Below are positions 27,070-36,294 of a stretch of DNA of 64,000 nucleotides, in pieces (the stretch's first letter is position 1; each line of letters starts with the position of its first letter). Where the stretch lies: contig DASPFY010000011.1 in NCBI GenBank assembly GCA_035620895.1, positions 28,811 through 92,810 on the forward strand, written 5' to 3'. A program made the position numbers and the translations under genes. A model generated the notes under the pieces. It was given only the letters and a program-made list of their open reading frames with translations, ran no database searches and had not been told where the DNA came from. The stretch is from TA-21 sp035620895 (lineage in GTDB: Archaea > Thermoproteota > Nitrososphaeria > Nitrososphaerales > Nitrososphaeraceae).

Positions 27070-27903
27070 CTAAAGATAGTCAAGTGATTTAATAAACTTC
27101 ATTGCTTTTCTAGCAGCATATGCGGGACATTCCTGATATGGATACAGTTCTACTGTAACGAATCCATCATATCCAATATCCTTAAGGGATCTGAGAGCAG
27201 AATCAATGTTTATTGCACCTTCCCCTAAAATAACATGATTATGTGTTCTATCTGCACATATATCTTCTAAATGCACATGCTGGACATATTCCGATAATTT
27301 GTAGATTACCTGTGATGGATCTTCTCCCACACAGAAAAAATGTCCGATATCAAGATTAAGTCCAATAGATTTTGAATCAAAATTTTTAATAAACCTAACA
27401 AATTGCTCAGAATTTTCGATTATAAGACCTGGCTCCGGCTCTACAAGAACGGTAACATTTTCTTCCTCTGCCGTCTCTAATATCTGATGAATTCCATCTA
27501 CAAATATTTTCAATAGCTCGCTTTCGGTCAACCCATAATTCATGACTGGTCCACCTGGTTCGGTAGATATGTTGCTAACACCTAATTTGTGTGCCAATTT
27601 TATACAATCTAGTGTGTGTTCGATTCGCAATTTACGATAGCCAGGGTCCTTTTCAATCCATGAAGGGTGATGAGTATCTCCTATTGCAAAAAGGGTAAAG
27701 GCATTCAGATTGGAGATACTAATTTTTAATTTTGATAGTAATTGCTTAATCTCACTGATATCAGAATCACTTTGTGTTTTGGGATATGCGTGCGGTATGT
27801 CGCAGAGTATTTCAACTCCCCTATAACCGATTTCAGACAAGATATTTATTGAATCTGCTAGGGAAAATTTCTTGAACGCATTTGTACTAAATGCAAATTC
27901 CAT
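27070..27903 (-). CDS. Sugar phosphate isomerase/epimerase-like TIM barrel (second copy)
   Basis: The 277-aa AP-endonuclease-2/xylose-isomerase-like barrel has metal-binding segments VLVEPEPGLI (Glu), GLNLDIGHFF (Asp/His), HVHLEDICAD (His/Asp) and DGFVTVELYPYQ (Glu). It is only 9 nt downstream of the TatD-like gene and upstream of the UbiA gene, so it belongs to the same transcript. It is distinct in sequence from the barrel at 23863. The two may act in sequence or as partners. Confidence 0.87.
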   Translation of the reverse strand: MEFAFSTNAFKKFSLADSINILSEIGYRGVEILCDIPHAYPKTQSDSDISEIKQLLSKLKISISNLNAFTLFAIGDTHHPSWIEKDPGYRKLRIEHTLDCIKLAHKLGVSNISTEPGGPVMNYGLTESELLKIFVDGIHQILETAEEENVTVLVEPEPGLIIENSEQFVRFIKNFDSKSIGLNLDIGHFFCVGEDPSQVIYKLSEYVQHVHLEDICADRTHNHVILGEGAINIDSALRSLKDIGYDGFVTVELYPYQECPAYAARKAMKFIKSLDYL

Positions 27904-27912
27904 ATCCGTTAA

Positions 27913-28722
27913 TTATGGTCTCCAATGGAATTTAGAAGATTGTTTGAAGAATTCATATGCATTGTAGAATGTTACTTTCTCGATATCATTCATGCTGAAA
28001 CCTCTCCTCTTCATTTCTTCTGCCACTAAGGGGACGCTCAAGGGGTCAGAAACTCCCCAATCAGCAGAACTATTAACCATAATTTTATCCACCCCATTTT
28101 TTTCGACTATATCGGTTGCCTTAGTTGGAGAAAGCTTTGTTATGGGATAGACGGTTAATCCCGCCCAGCATCCAAGCTCTAAAGTCCTTTCTATTGTTTC
28201 TTCAGTATTATGATCGATTAGAATTTTATTTGTCATATCCAACATGTTCTTATTTTCAAGAACAGATTTTGTGCGTTCGATTCCGTCTTTCTTATTAACA
28301 TGCGGAAGATGTATCATTGTGAGCATGTTCTTGTTTACTGCAATATCCAATTGCAATTGAAATAACTCGTCTTCTAGGTCATTGATTAAATTGTAACCTA
28401 TTTCCCCTATAGCAATAACTCTTTCTCTATCCAAATATTTGGACATGGCCTGAAGTGCATCTAGTGCTAGAGGTCTTTCAGTTGATTCTTTGGGGTTCAC
28501 AGACAAACAAACGTAATGGTCGATACCGAATTCATTTGATCTTTGGGTTTCAAAAGATATCATATGTTCCCAATAATCTTCAAAAGTACCCACTGAAGTT
28601 CTCGGACTGCCCAACCAGAAAGACGGTTGAACAATTACTTCTATACCCGCTTTTGACATTAGTTGATAATCGTCAGTAGTTCGAGAGTACATGTGTATAT
28701 GTGGATCAAAAAAACGTCCCAA
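27913..28722 (-). CDS. TatD-family metal hydrolase (EboB-like)
   Basis: The 269-aa metallo-dependent hydrolase has DPHIHMYSRT (metal HxH, residues 7-11), AIGEIGYN (Glu), MIHLPHVNKKDG and LIDHNTEETI (His), and NSSADWGVSDPL (Asp). These phrases, including RTTDDYQLMSKAGIEV and GCWAGLTVYPITKLS, match my memory of EboB, the TatD-like member of the ebo cluster. The start is TTG at 28722; the nearby ATG frame stops after three codons. It is the first gene of a five- or six-gene minus-strand run, with a TATA box 29-38 nt upstream. Confidence 0.87.
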   Translation of the reverse strand: MGRFFDPHIHMYSRTTDDYQLMSKAGIEVIVQPSFWLGSPRTSVGTFEDYWEHMISFETQRSNEFGIDHYVCLSVNPKESTERPLALDALQAMSKYLDRERVIAIGEIGYNLINDLEDELFQLQLDIAVNKNMLTMIHLPHVNKKDGIERTKSVLENKNMLDMTNKILIDHNTEETIERTLELGCWAGLTVYPITKLSPTKATDIVEKNGVDKIMVNSSADWGVSDPLSVPLVAEEMKRRGFSMNDIEKVTFYNAYEFFKQSSKFHWRP

Positions 28723-28750
28723 AATTATTCACCCATATTGAAACGACTCC

Positions 28751-28760
28751 TTTTTTATAT
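28751..28760 (-). promoter_or_regulatory. TATA box for the ebo-like run
   Basis: The minus strand reads ATATAAAAAA here, 29-38 nt before the TTG start at 28722. It is the only strong box A upstream of the cluster, suggesting that the cluster is transcribed as a unit. Weaker internal candidates exist in the 72-nt gap before the UbiA gene. Confidence 0.45.
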
Positions 28761-28969
28761 TTGTCTTGTGTATTTGACAACTAGCCGGGTACCAGAAATC
28801 CAATTCTAAGCAAGCAATGCTTATTTGATTATGTTAGATTAACTGAAACCTACCTAGTTTAATAATAGCTCTATAGAATCAGACTCCAAATATAATTGCG
28901 GCAACTGAAATTCTAAAGGTAAAAATTCCTATTAATGGATACATTATGAGTTTAGGATACATTATGACG

Positions 28970-29254
28970 TTAAACTACATCTTGAGGGGTTAAAGTAACT
29001 CTAGTCATATTATGTATGAAATCACCAAGTTCGGTGCCATTGTTTGAATTTGTTTTAATAGTCTCGCAAGGATGATCATCTATACATATTACAGTAATAC
29101 AGTCTCCTCCTGAAGTGCATGTCGAAGTCATTTTTCCGTCTAGTTGAGCGTTGGCTAATTCAGTAGTTTGAATGTAGTGGAAGACAAGCATGCTGATGCT
29201 CACAATAAAAAAGACCATCAAGAAATTAATAAAAGTTATTTTCAGTGATTGCAT
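28970..29254 (-). CDS. Small membrane-anchored extracellular protein with paired cysteines
   Basis: The 94-aa protein has an N-terminal signal anchor (about residues 7-29) and a small ectodomain with four Cys (CTSGGDC, CIDDHPC) that probably form two disulfides outside the cell. It is of a thaumarchaeal small secreted type. No function is assigned. Confidence 0.6.
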   Translation of the reverse strand: MQSLKITFINFLMVFFIVSISMLVFHYIQTTELANAQLDGKMTSTCTSGGDCITVICIDDHPCETIKTNSNNGTELGDFIHNMTRVTLTPQDVV

Positions 29255-29431
29255 TTATCCATTTATGTTTAACATTTTATTTATCTTGGTGCAACGAATG
29301 TTATAGTAAAAGCGGGAGGTCCCGGTAAACCAAAAAGTGGACGTCATGGCAACTCTGATCTTTCCATAATGTTAATACCGCTATCCAGATATCATAATTT
29401 AGATTAAATTACCATTATTCAAATTATTTAG

Positions 29432-30364
29432 ATGTCATTGAACACTACTGATAAGAACCATAATCTCTCTGTTGAATTAGGCAAAATACATCTTCGTAAC
29501 CCAACAATGCTTGCTTCTGGAATTCTGGGAATATCTCAAAGCATTTTTGAGCGATTATATCATGAGAATATTGGAGGGATTGTGACTAAATCGATTAGTG
29601 TAAATCCGATGAAAGGGTATCCAAATCCAACTGTGATTCCGTTAGGTGGCGGAAGTTATCTCAATGCAGTGGGTCTTTCAAACCCAGGTGTAAATGCTTT
29701 TTCAAAGGAGTTATCTCAAAATAAAACCATCCCCATCATTATCAGCCTTGTTGGTTCCTCTGAAAAGGAATTTTCAAAGATGGTTAAAGTATTTGACACG
29801 TTGAATATTCTTGGATACGAGATCAATCTCTCTTGTCCTCATGTCTCTAAAATGGGTATGGAAGTAGGCGATGATCCAGAAGTGGTTAACAAGATTGTAA
29901 AGACTGTTAGAATGAATACCACAAAACCAATCTCTGTTAAAGTGGGAGTTGGCTCTATTGATGTTGTTGAACTTGCGACGGTGGCCCTAGATGCAGGTGC
30001 CAATATCATTACTGCAATAAATACATTAAGGGCGATGAGCATCGATGTTGAAACAATGATGCCAATTTTGAGTAATCGCATTGGAGGACTATCTGGTAAC
30101 GCAATAAAGCCAATCGGAATAAGATGCGTATATGAAATCTCAAAAAAACTTGAAGCGCCTGTAATTGGCTGTGGCGGTGTATCGTCGTGGAAAGATCTGA
30201 TAGAATATATGATTGCGGGCGCGTCTGCCGTCCAAATTGGCAGCGCAGTGGGATCTACTGGTCCTAGAATCTTCAATCAAATTACTAAGGAACTGAAAAA
30301 TTATGTTGAACAAAAGGGACTGAGGAATATTAGCGAGATAATAGGAAATGCACACAAATATTGA
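29432..30364 (+). CDS. pyrD: Dihydroorotate dehydrogenase B catalytic subunit PyrD
   Basis: The enzyme oxidises dihydroorotate to orotate in pyrimidine synthesis. The 310-aa FMN barrel has NLSCPHVSKMG (active-site Cys in ...LSCPH), KVGVG, NTL and the phosphate-binding end CGGVSSWKDLIEYMIAGASA with VQIGSA. The gene overlaps pyrK by 17 nt, which marks it as class 1B (NAD-linked, heterotetrameric). Confidence 0.95.
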   Translation: MSLNTTDKNHNLSVELGKIHLRNPTMLASGILGISQSIFERLYHENIGGIVTKSISVNPMKGYPNPTVIPLGGGSYLNAVGLSNPGVNAFSKELSQNKTIPIIISLVGSSEKEFSKMVKVFDTLNILGYEINLSCPHVSKMGMEVGDDPEVVNKIVKTVRMNTTKPISVKVGVGSIDVVELATVALDAGANIITAINTLRAMSIDVETMMPILSNRIGGLSGNAIKPIGIRCVYEISKKLEAPVIGCGGVSSWKDLIEYMIAGASAVQIGSAVGSTGPRIFNQITKELKNYVEQKGLRNISEIIGNAHKY

Positions 30365-31172
30365 TAAAAGAAGAATAGTCCGGATTGAGGAGACCATTTT
30401 AGAGACGCCCACAATTAAGACTTTGATTTTCAAAGATGATTTGAGTTACACCGCTAAAGCAGGTCAATTTTTGATGGTCTGGATCCCACGCATTGAAGAA
30501 ATTCCGATGAGTGTAATGATAAACTCCAAAGTTGGCTATGCGGCAGTTACAATTAGAAAATCTGGAATCGGTTCAACTGCTTTGTTTGACAGGAAAAAAG
30601 GTGATCTTATTGGTTTGCGTGGTCCATATGGTAACAAATTCATCTTGAAAAAAAGTTATCAGAATATATTGATAATTGGGGGTGGAACCGGGCTAGTCCC
30701 ATTGTTGAGATTGGCATCTTTTGCTAGTAAGAAGAAAATCAAAACTACTATTGTATTGGGCGCAAGAACAAAAAAAGAAGTATTCTTTGAGAAAATTGCA
30801 AGAAAAATAACGGAAATGAGTGATTCTACCTTTCTAGTTTGTACTGATGATGGTAGTTATGGAATCAAAGGTACAACAGTAAGTCTAATGACTAGTTTAG
30901 TAAGAGAAAATATTTTTGATTGCGTCTTTACATGTGGGCCTGAATTGATGATGAAAGGAGTTGTATGCCTTGCAACTGAAAATTCAATACCGGTACAGGC
31001 GAGTCTGGAACGATATATGAAATGTGGAATAGGCATTTGCGGCAGCTGTTGCCTTGATAGTTCGCTTGTTTGTCAGGACGGCACGGTATTTAACGGGAGA
31101 CAGCTCTCAAAGATTCTTGATTTTGGTATCTCATATAGAGATAAAGATGGACAAAAAATTAACTATGCCTGA
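30348..31172 (+). CDS. pyrK: Dihydroorotate dehydrogenase electron-transfer subunit PyrK
   Basis: The 274-aa FAD/[2Fe-2S] subunit passes electrons from PyrD to NAD. A ferredoxin-reductase fold carries the NAD region GGGTGLVPLLRLA. The C-terminal cluster motif has cysteines in CGIGICGSCC and a further Cys in LVCQDG. Its start lies inside the pyrD 3' end (17-nt overlap), so the two are coupled. Confidence 0.94.
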   Translation: MHTNIDKRRIVRIEETILETPTIKTLIFKDDLSYTAKAGQFLMVWIPRIEEIPMSVMINSKVGYAAVTIRKSGIGSTALFDRKKGDLIGLRGPYGNKFILKKSYQNILIIGGGTGLVPLLRLASFASKKKIKTTIVLGARTKKEVFFEKIARKITEMSDSTFLVCTDDGSYGIKGTTVSLMTSLVRENIFDCVFTCGPELMMKGVVCLATENSIPVQASLERYMKCGIGICGSCCLDSSLVCQDGTVFNGRQLSKILDFGISYRDKDGQKINYA

Positions 31173-31323
31173 GAAAAATCAAACTAATTCAATAAAGAAT
31201 TATTGGTATTCTTCATACTAGAGAAAATGCCTCATGTGTTTGTCAATATTTATCAATCTAGAAAATAGTGATACTTATCTAGTTAGTTTTTATCCAAATC
31301 TGCAAGTAGATTCATGTTCTAAA

Positions 31324-31632
31324 ATGAAGAACCGCTCAGAGATTGAAATAATGGCTGCAATCCTCAATGCAGCTGTTTCAAATTGGGAATACAAAACTAC
31401 CATCATGATTAATGCAGGCGTATCTCATTCTCAACTAACACGTTATTTGATGACAGCTGTGGATAGGAAATTGATGGAATATTCTGAGATTACAGGACTA
31501 TACAGAACTGCAGAAGCAGGATTTATCTTCATAAAGAAACATGAAGAAATGTGTCGTATTTTTCCAGCAATATCTGAGTTACCCGAAGTATCGCATAATA
31601 ATTACGTTGTAAAAGAATCTTTCAATGAATAA
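31324..31632 (+). CDS. Winged-helix DNA-binding protein (HTH_45-like)
   Basis: The protein of about 102 aa begins MKNRSEIEIMAAILNAAV and continues through SHSQLTRYLMTAVDRKLMEY (recognition region) to a beta-wing YRTAEAGFIFIKK. This is the small archaeal winged-helix family found in many thaumarchaeal copies. The open frame extends 30 codons further to an ATG at 31234, but that part looks unlike the family, so I prefer 31324. It sits between pyrK and pyrE. Regulation of pyr genes is possible but unshown. Confidence 0.8.
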   Translation: MKNRSEIEIMAAILNAAVSNWEYKTTIMINAGVSHSQLTRYLMTAVDRKLMEYSEITGLYRTAEAGFIFIKKHEEMCRIFPAISELPEVSHNNYVVKESFNE

Positions 31633-31816
31633 ATTGAATCATTTATGATCTCATTGGATTGCAATTCTAATTTATTACTTTACAAAAAATGACGTGCTTG
31701 TAAACTACGCCTAGAATCAATGAAAATTTGGTTTAGTTTAAGTAATTTCCATTCTTTTCTAACAGATGGTAATCAAATCAGTATACCTTAACGTTACCTA
31801 ACAAAGCAAGGTAACT

Positions 31817-32419
31817 TTACATTAGTTCACTATTTGAACTTTCAATCAATCTTGACTCAATGTATTCTGCAAATTCAGAATGCTTAAACAAAGAGTGAAA
31901 TTTCAAGTTGTTTTGGTCAAGCAAGTTTTCTTTAGTTTCCCTATCAATTACACAGACAATATTGATGTTGCTAAATCCTTGATTTTGCAGTGCTGCTACT
32001 GCGTCAAGAACACTCTTTCCAGTTGTAATTACATCATCGACAACTGCCACAGGGTCCATCACTATCCCCTCGATCATTTTTTCAAGACCATATGTTTTGA
32101 CATTCTTTCTAACAAAAAAACCAGAAATCCTGCTTGTTGGTGTTAACAGATAGCTAGAACAGACTATGGCAGTAGAAATAGCAATTGCTCCAGACTCTAG
32201 CCCCCCTACTGACAATGTATTAGGTTCAATCTTTAATATATGCGCAAGCATCAACTCACCAATAAGAGCAGCACCTTCAGGCTCACTTACAATCGACTTG
32301 ATATCATAGTAGAATTTACTTTTTCTGTTGCTAGATAGAGTTACATCTTTTATTACAATACCTCTTTCCTTTATCATATCTTTGAGTCGCTGGTGTTTAT
32401 CTTCAATAGTCAAATCCAA
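31817..32419 (-). CDS. pyrE: Orotate phosphoribosyltransferase PyrE
   Basis: The enzyme adds PRPP to orotate to form OMP. The 200-aa protein has SKFYYDIKSI, GGLESGAIAIS and the PRPP loop VAVVDDVITTGKSV (residues about 125-138). It completes, with pyrDK nearby, the middle of the pyrimidine pathway. It is convergent with the winged-helix gene. Confidence 0.94.
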   Translation of the reverse strand: MDLTIEDKHQRLKDMIKERGIVIKDVTLSSNRKSKFYYDIKSIVSEPEGAALIGELMLAHILKIEPNTLSVGGLESGAIAISTAIVCSSYLLTPTSRISGFFVRKNVKTYGLEKMIEGIVMDPVAVVDDVITTGKSVLDAVAALQNQGFSNINIVCVIDRETKENLLDQNNLKFHSLFKHSEFAEYIESRLIESSNSELM

Positions 32420-32619
32420 AATCTGATCGCCTCCACTTGTAGTATATTTTTATTAATAAAAAGCTAACCGTACCGTACCCGAAACTAAAGATTCTACCTT
32501 TTAATCTGTCTCAAGAATTCCGGAAACAAAATCAAATTCACAAATATTCTTATTCCCGACTTTATTTTCTCAGGTTCATCAAAATTATATATTCAAGGAA
32601 CAAATAATTCAGATGATTA

Positions 32620-33480
32620 ATGGCTAAAAATATCCCGGCAGCACTGAGTGATTGGCAAACAAGTGTTGTGAGTCAAATGGCGCTAAATGATCCATCAAAA
32701 TTAGCAGAATATGCTTTACACATTTCACGCATAGTGGCATACAGTAATTTGGTAATTCAAGATGAGTTGGCAAAAATTGATGAAATTGGTAAAAAGATTG
32801 AAAAGTCAATGAAAAGTTCATCGGAATTCAGACCTACTCAATTTATAGAAAAAATAAATCATCAATTGTACAAAATTGAAAATTTTAAGGGGAATAGAGA
32901 TGATTATTACAATCCTTCAAACAGTCTGCTCAATACAGTAATAAAGAGAAAAACAGGAAATCCCATAACACTATCAATATTATATATACAATTGGCCAAT
33001 TCGCTAAAGTTTAAACTTTATCCTGTGAATTTTCCATCCCACTTTATGGTAAAACATGTTTTAGATGATGAAGAAAATGAAATAATAATAGATCCATTTA
33101 ATGAAGGTAGAATAATGGATGATTACTCTTTAAAAGAACTATTGGACCATTTTTATCCAAAAATGAATATTGCATTGACCAGAAAGCTGGTTGATAAGGC
33201 TTCAAATCCAGACGTTATTATTAGAATGTTGAACAATCTTAAAACGAGCTTTTTTGAATGTCAGGACTTTGATAGTGCTGAGCTTGTAAACGAAATGATA
33301 TTGGGTATCTATAGGGATGATCAACATAGCCTACGAGACAAAGGAATGGTATTTCTTCATAAAAAGAGATACGAGCAGGCACTCAAGTTTTTTAATTTAT
33401 ACTTGGAAAAGTTTCCAGAAGCCAACGATGTTGACACCATTTTGGAATTAATAAGAAAAATCAAAACCAATGACTTGTGA
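32620..33480 (+). CDS. SirB1/transglutaminase-core-2 family protein with TPR-like C-terminus
   Basis: The 286-aa protein has a helical N-terminal domain and a transglut_core2 module (about 95-165) shown by KTGNPITLSILYIQLA and VNFPSHFMVKHV, then IDPFNEGRIMD. The C-terminal 90 residues look like two TPR-type helical hairpins (ILGIYRDDQHSLRDKGMVF, YEQALKFFNLYLEKFPEA). This layout is that of bacterial SirB1/UPF0162 proteins, whose biochemical role is unclear. It is uncommon in archaea as far as I know. Confidence 0.8.
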   Translation: MAKNIPAALSDWQTSVVSQMALNDPSKLAEYALHISRIVAYSNLVIQDELAKIDEIGKKIEKSMKSSSEFRPTQFIEKINHQLYKIENFKGNRDDYYNPSNSLLNTVIKRKTGNPITLSILYIQLANSLKFKLYPVNFPSHFMVKHVLDDEENEIIIDPFNEGRIMDDYSLKELLDHFYPKMNIALTRKLVDKASNPDVIIRMLNNLKTSFFECQDFDSAELVNEMILGIYRDDQHSLRDKGMVFLHKKRYEQALKFFNLYLEKFPEANDVDTILELIRKIKTNDL

Positions 33481-33541
33481 CATGTGGTGTAATACAGATT
33501 ACATCAAAAGTGATATATTTCTGTATTTGTGATGGTTTGAA

Positions 33542-33928
33542 TTGCCAATGGCAGAAAACACAGAGTCATTAAATTCAGTATTACTTGACGGTTCGAGAAA
33601 AATTGTAGTGTGTATAAACGATATTGATTTGAGGAAAAAAAATGAGAACACTATATTCATACTGTTTGTTGAGGAGTCACGAGGCTCTGCAGGGGGTAGG
33701 ATAGGAGGAGCTGGACTTAGAAGAATAAGTAGAATTAGCTGTTTTAAGATCACCAATGGCACTGCACAAAAAGTATTTGAAACTGAAAATGAAAATGCTA
33801 TTTCAAACTTTGAAGTACCATTGAGTGCTGTGGCTATGGATATTAAATTGTCAAACGGAGCTTCGAAAGTGATCCAAGGTATTGTAGACGAAAACCTAGT
33901 AAACAACTATCTCAACTTGATACAATAG
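33542..33928 (+). CDS. Hypothetical protein
   Basis: The 128-aa soluble protein is not recognised. A central glycine/arginine-rich loop (ESRGSAGGRIGGAGLRRISR) separates two beta-rich halves. The start may be TTG at 33542 or ATG at 33548. A longer frame on the other strand is a shadow. It may be thaumarchaeal-specific. Confidence 0.6.
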   Translation: MPMAENTESLNSVLLDGSRKIVVCINDIDLRKKNENTIFILFVEESRGSAGGRIGGAGLRRISRISCFKITNGTAQKVFETENENAISNFEVPLSAVAMDIKLSNGASKVIQGIVDENLVNNYLNLIQ

Positions 33929-34123
33929 TTGGTAAATTAGAGGAGATATTGCTTTCAGGACAACAAAGTTCACAATATCAGGATGGTTCATACAATTGTG
34001 TAAAAACAACTTTTATTCACATCCCAACGACGTGAATTAGTTTGTTAAATCCGATGCTTTTGGTTGCTTGAATAACCCTATTAATGATGATATAAATTGG
34101 GTTTGCAATTAATAAAATGAAAC

Positions 34124-34921
34124 TTGATAACACATGGCAAGTCAATAGCGGTATTTGATTCTGGATTAGGATCACTATCTGTCATCAGAGGTATACGGAG
34201 CCAGATTTCAAAGGAAAATATTATCTATTATGCTGACAGGAAAAATTTTCCTTATGGGGAAAAATCAGTCGATGATCTTGAACAAATAATGAAAGATACA
34301 ATCGCCATGCTATCAAGTTTTTCTCCAAAAATAATTGTTGTTGCTTCAATTACTCCTTCTATTCAAATGTTGAGTAAGATAAGATCCATGACGCCTATTC
34401 CTGTCGTAGGTGTGAATATCCCATTAAGAGAAGCTTCTAAAACTACAAAAAAGAAACATATCGGCATTCTGGGCACGAAAGCAACTATAAAGAGCAAACA
34501 TCTTGATGAATATATTAAATCAGATGTACCTCAAGATATCTTCGTTACTAAATTTGATGCCTCAGCAATAATAGAGATCGTAGAGAAGGGTATTTTTCTA
34601 AAGGATAATGAATATACACACGATACCATATCAAGGACCCTTGAAGGATTGAAAGATACAAACTTAGATGTCTTGGTGTTATCAAGTACCCACTTGTCAT
34701 TCGTTAGATCAAATATTATTTCGATGTATCCTTCAATAAAGGTTATTGATCCTGCTCTTAACGCTGTAAAAGAGATCAGACAATTTTTGAAAATTAATAA
34801 TAATTTAAGAAAAAGCGGCCAGGGCAGAATAAGTATTATTGTAAATGGAGATAAGAGCGAATTCCAAGAATTACTCAAAGAAATGGGATTGCCTGGATCA
34901 GTTGAACGTTATGAAAAATAA
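34124..34921 (+). CDS. Glutamate racemase-like protein lacking both catalytic cysteines
   Basis: The 265-aa Asp/Glu racemase-superfamily protein has the MurI N-terminus AVFDSGLGSLSV (D12-S13-G14) and NFPYGEKS. The two catalytic Cys positions are Ser: VVASITPS (Ser75, where VACNTA is usual) and LSSTHLS (Ser188, where GCTH is usual). Read from the DNA, codons 75 and 188 are TCA and AGT. A racemase using two thiols should not work in this form, so it may bind or isomerise something else or be regulatory. Archaea have no peptidoglycan that would require D-Glu. Confidence 0.85.
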   Translation: MITHGKSIAVFDSGLGSLSVIRGIRSQISKENIIYYADRKNFPYGEKSVDDLEQIMKDTIAMLSSFSPKIIVVASITPSIQMLSKIRSMTPIPVVGVNIPLREASKTTKKKHIGILGTKATIKSKHLDEYIKSDVPQDIFVTKFDASAIIEIVEKGIFLKDNEYTHDTISRTLEGLKDTNLDVLVLSSTHLSFVRSNIISMYPSIKVIDPALNAVKEIRQFLKINNNLRKSGQGRISIIVNGDKSEFQELLKEMGLPGSVERYEK

Positions 34922-35006
34922 CTGCTCCAGTTGTAAATGTATTAGATTTATTTTCCAATTTCAAGAATCGATTATGTTAAATAATCACAGATGTTCTCTT
35001 TAGAGG

Positions 35007-35513
35007 ATGATAAACAGACCGAATTGGGATACATATTTTATGCTTCAAGCTGAAATAGCAAAATTACGATCAAACTGTTTGAGTCGTCAAGTTGGTTGTG
35101 TAATTGTTAAAGACAACAGACAGATATCTACAGGTTACAATGGGACTCCTTCGGGAATCAAAAATTGCTTTGATGGTGGTTGTCCAAGATGCTTGGACAA
35201 ACAGAATAACAAGATAAAGTCTGGGGAAAATCTGGAAAGATGTTTTTGCACTCATGCGGAAGCAAACGCAATAATGCAATGCGCCTTATTTAGAACTGGA
35301 AGTACCAAGGGTTCTACATTATACTCAACTTTTGCACCATGCCTAGAATGCAGCAAAATGGCAATTAGTGTTGGAATCGGCAGGATAGTCATCATGGACT
35401 CTTATCCTGAAGATGGAATTGAAATTTTGAAGCAAGCCAATGTTAAAATATCAAAATTGAAAAAACAGGAGGTATTATCATGGGTTTCAAATTTGAACAA
35501 CATGACCATGTGA
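35007..35513 (+). CDS. dCMP deaminase-family protein
   Basis: The 168-aa cytidine/deoxycytidylate deaminase has the zinc site CTHAEANAI (His/Glu) and APCLECS (two Cys). An extra cysteine-rich insert (FDGGCPRCLDK...CFC) probably holds a second zinc, as in ComEB/T4-type dCMP deaminases. It would supply dUMP for thymidylate synthesis. A free-standing nucleoside or guanine deaminase is less likely. Confidence 0.88.
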   Translation: MINRPNWDTYFMLQAEIAKLRSNCLSRQVGCVIVKDNRQISTGYNGTPSGIKNCFDGGCPRCLDKQNNKIKSGENLERCFCTHAEANAIMQCALFRTGSTKGSTLYSTFAPCLECSKMAISVGIGRIVIMDSYPEDGIEILKQANVKISKLKKQEVLSWVSNLNNMTM

Positions 35514-35696
35514 GTATCTATAGTTTTTAATTGATCGTAGACATTGTCAAGTAAAAATCATCTGCCACATTTGAAGTTTTGATTGCCTCTATGAAATCCG
35601 AATTAGAGGTTATAGTAAATTACATTTTGGTCTGATAGTAGTGAATTATGTTGGCTAATTCATTTATAAAATGAATGCCTAAGTACTGGTAAGATA

Positions 35697-36266
35697 TTGA
35701 GATACCTGAAATTTATTAGTTCAAAATTAAATTTACTGTTAGCTTTTATTTTTGTTATAATGATCACGTACGGTATCATGTCCAACCAATTTTCATTTGC
35801 TCCTCCTCCAGAACATATGATGGCCGTAGATCCTACTCTTCGACCAGAAAATGTTACCGCTTCAGTCGGTGATCTTATGATTGTTGTATTCAGTTCGGGA
35901 TCTGGAATGAGAATACCTGAACCTGATAAAGCAGCAATGGAGGTTTCTTGGGCAGGTGGAGGTAATTACAGAGGAACAACAAATATTTCAGATTTCGGTA
36001 CAGTCATGGTTGAATCAGGACCTGATGGTGTTTCGAGAATTCATGGTCAAGGGATGATAATGGATTCAAAAGGTGAAGTAGCCACTTATAGAATTCAGGG
36101 GTTAGGTAATATGGGATCAGATGGATATTTTCGGAACCATGGTATAGTATTCTTCAATGCTACCTCTGGAGGAGTGTTTGACCAGCTTTCATCAACCGTT
36201 GGCATATTTGCTAATGAAGTAAATCAAAAAGGTAATGCAGTGACAAAAATCTGGGAACTAAAGTAA
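35697..36266 (+). CDS. Membrane-anchored extracellular protein, unknown
   Basis: The 189-aa protein starts at TTG (35697) and has one N-terminal signal anchor (about 10-30). An exported beta-rich domain of about 150 residues follows, with a glycine-rich stretch (SWAGGGNYRGTTNISDFG) and no cysteines. It is not recognised. Confidence 0.65.
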   Translation: MRYLKFISSKLNLLLAFIFVIMITYGIMSNQFSFAPPPEHMMAVDPTLRPENVTASVGDLMIVVFSSGSGMRIPEPDKAAMEVSWAGGGNYRGTTNISDFGTVMVESGPDGVSRIHGQGMIMDSKGEVATYRIQGLGNMGSDGYFRNHGIVFFNATSGGVFDQLSSTVGIFANEVNQKGNAVTKIWELK

Positions 36267-36294
36267 ACTTAATACATATCACTTTTTCTTGTTT

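Noticed and set aside
28937..28968. Direct repeat GGATACATTATGA twice
   Set aside because: It is short, AT-rich and only two copies, so chance is likely.
29305..29325. GC-rich CGGGA-GG-TCCCG palindrome upstream of pyrD
   Set aside because: The stem is five pairs with a two-base loop, too weak to call as a regulatory RNA or terminator.
29839..30276. 145-aa open frame on the minus strand
   Set aside because: It lies within pyrD on the opposite strand; the pyrD motifs are clear.
33499..33906. 135-aa minus-strand frame
   Set aside because: It is antisense to the 33542 gene and has no start signal or family match.
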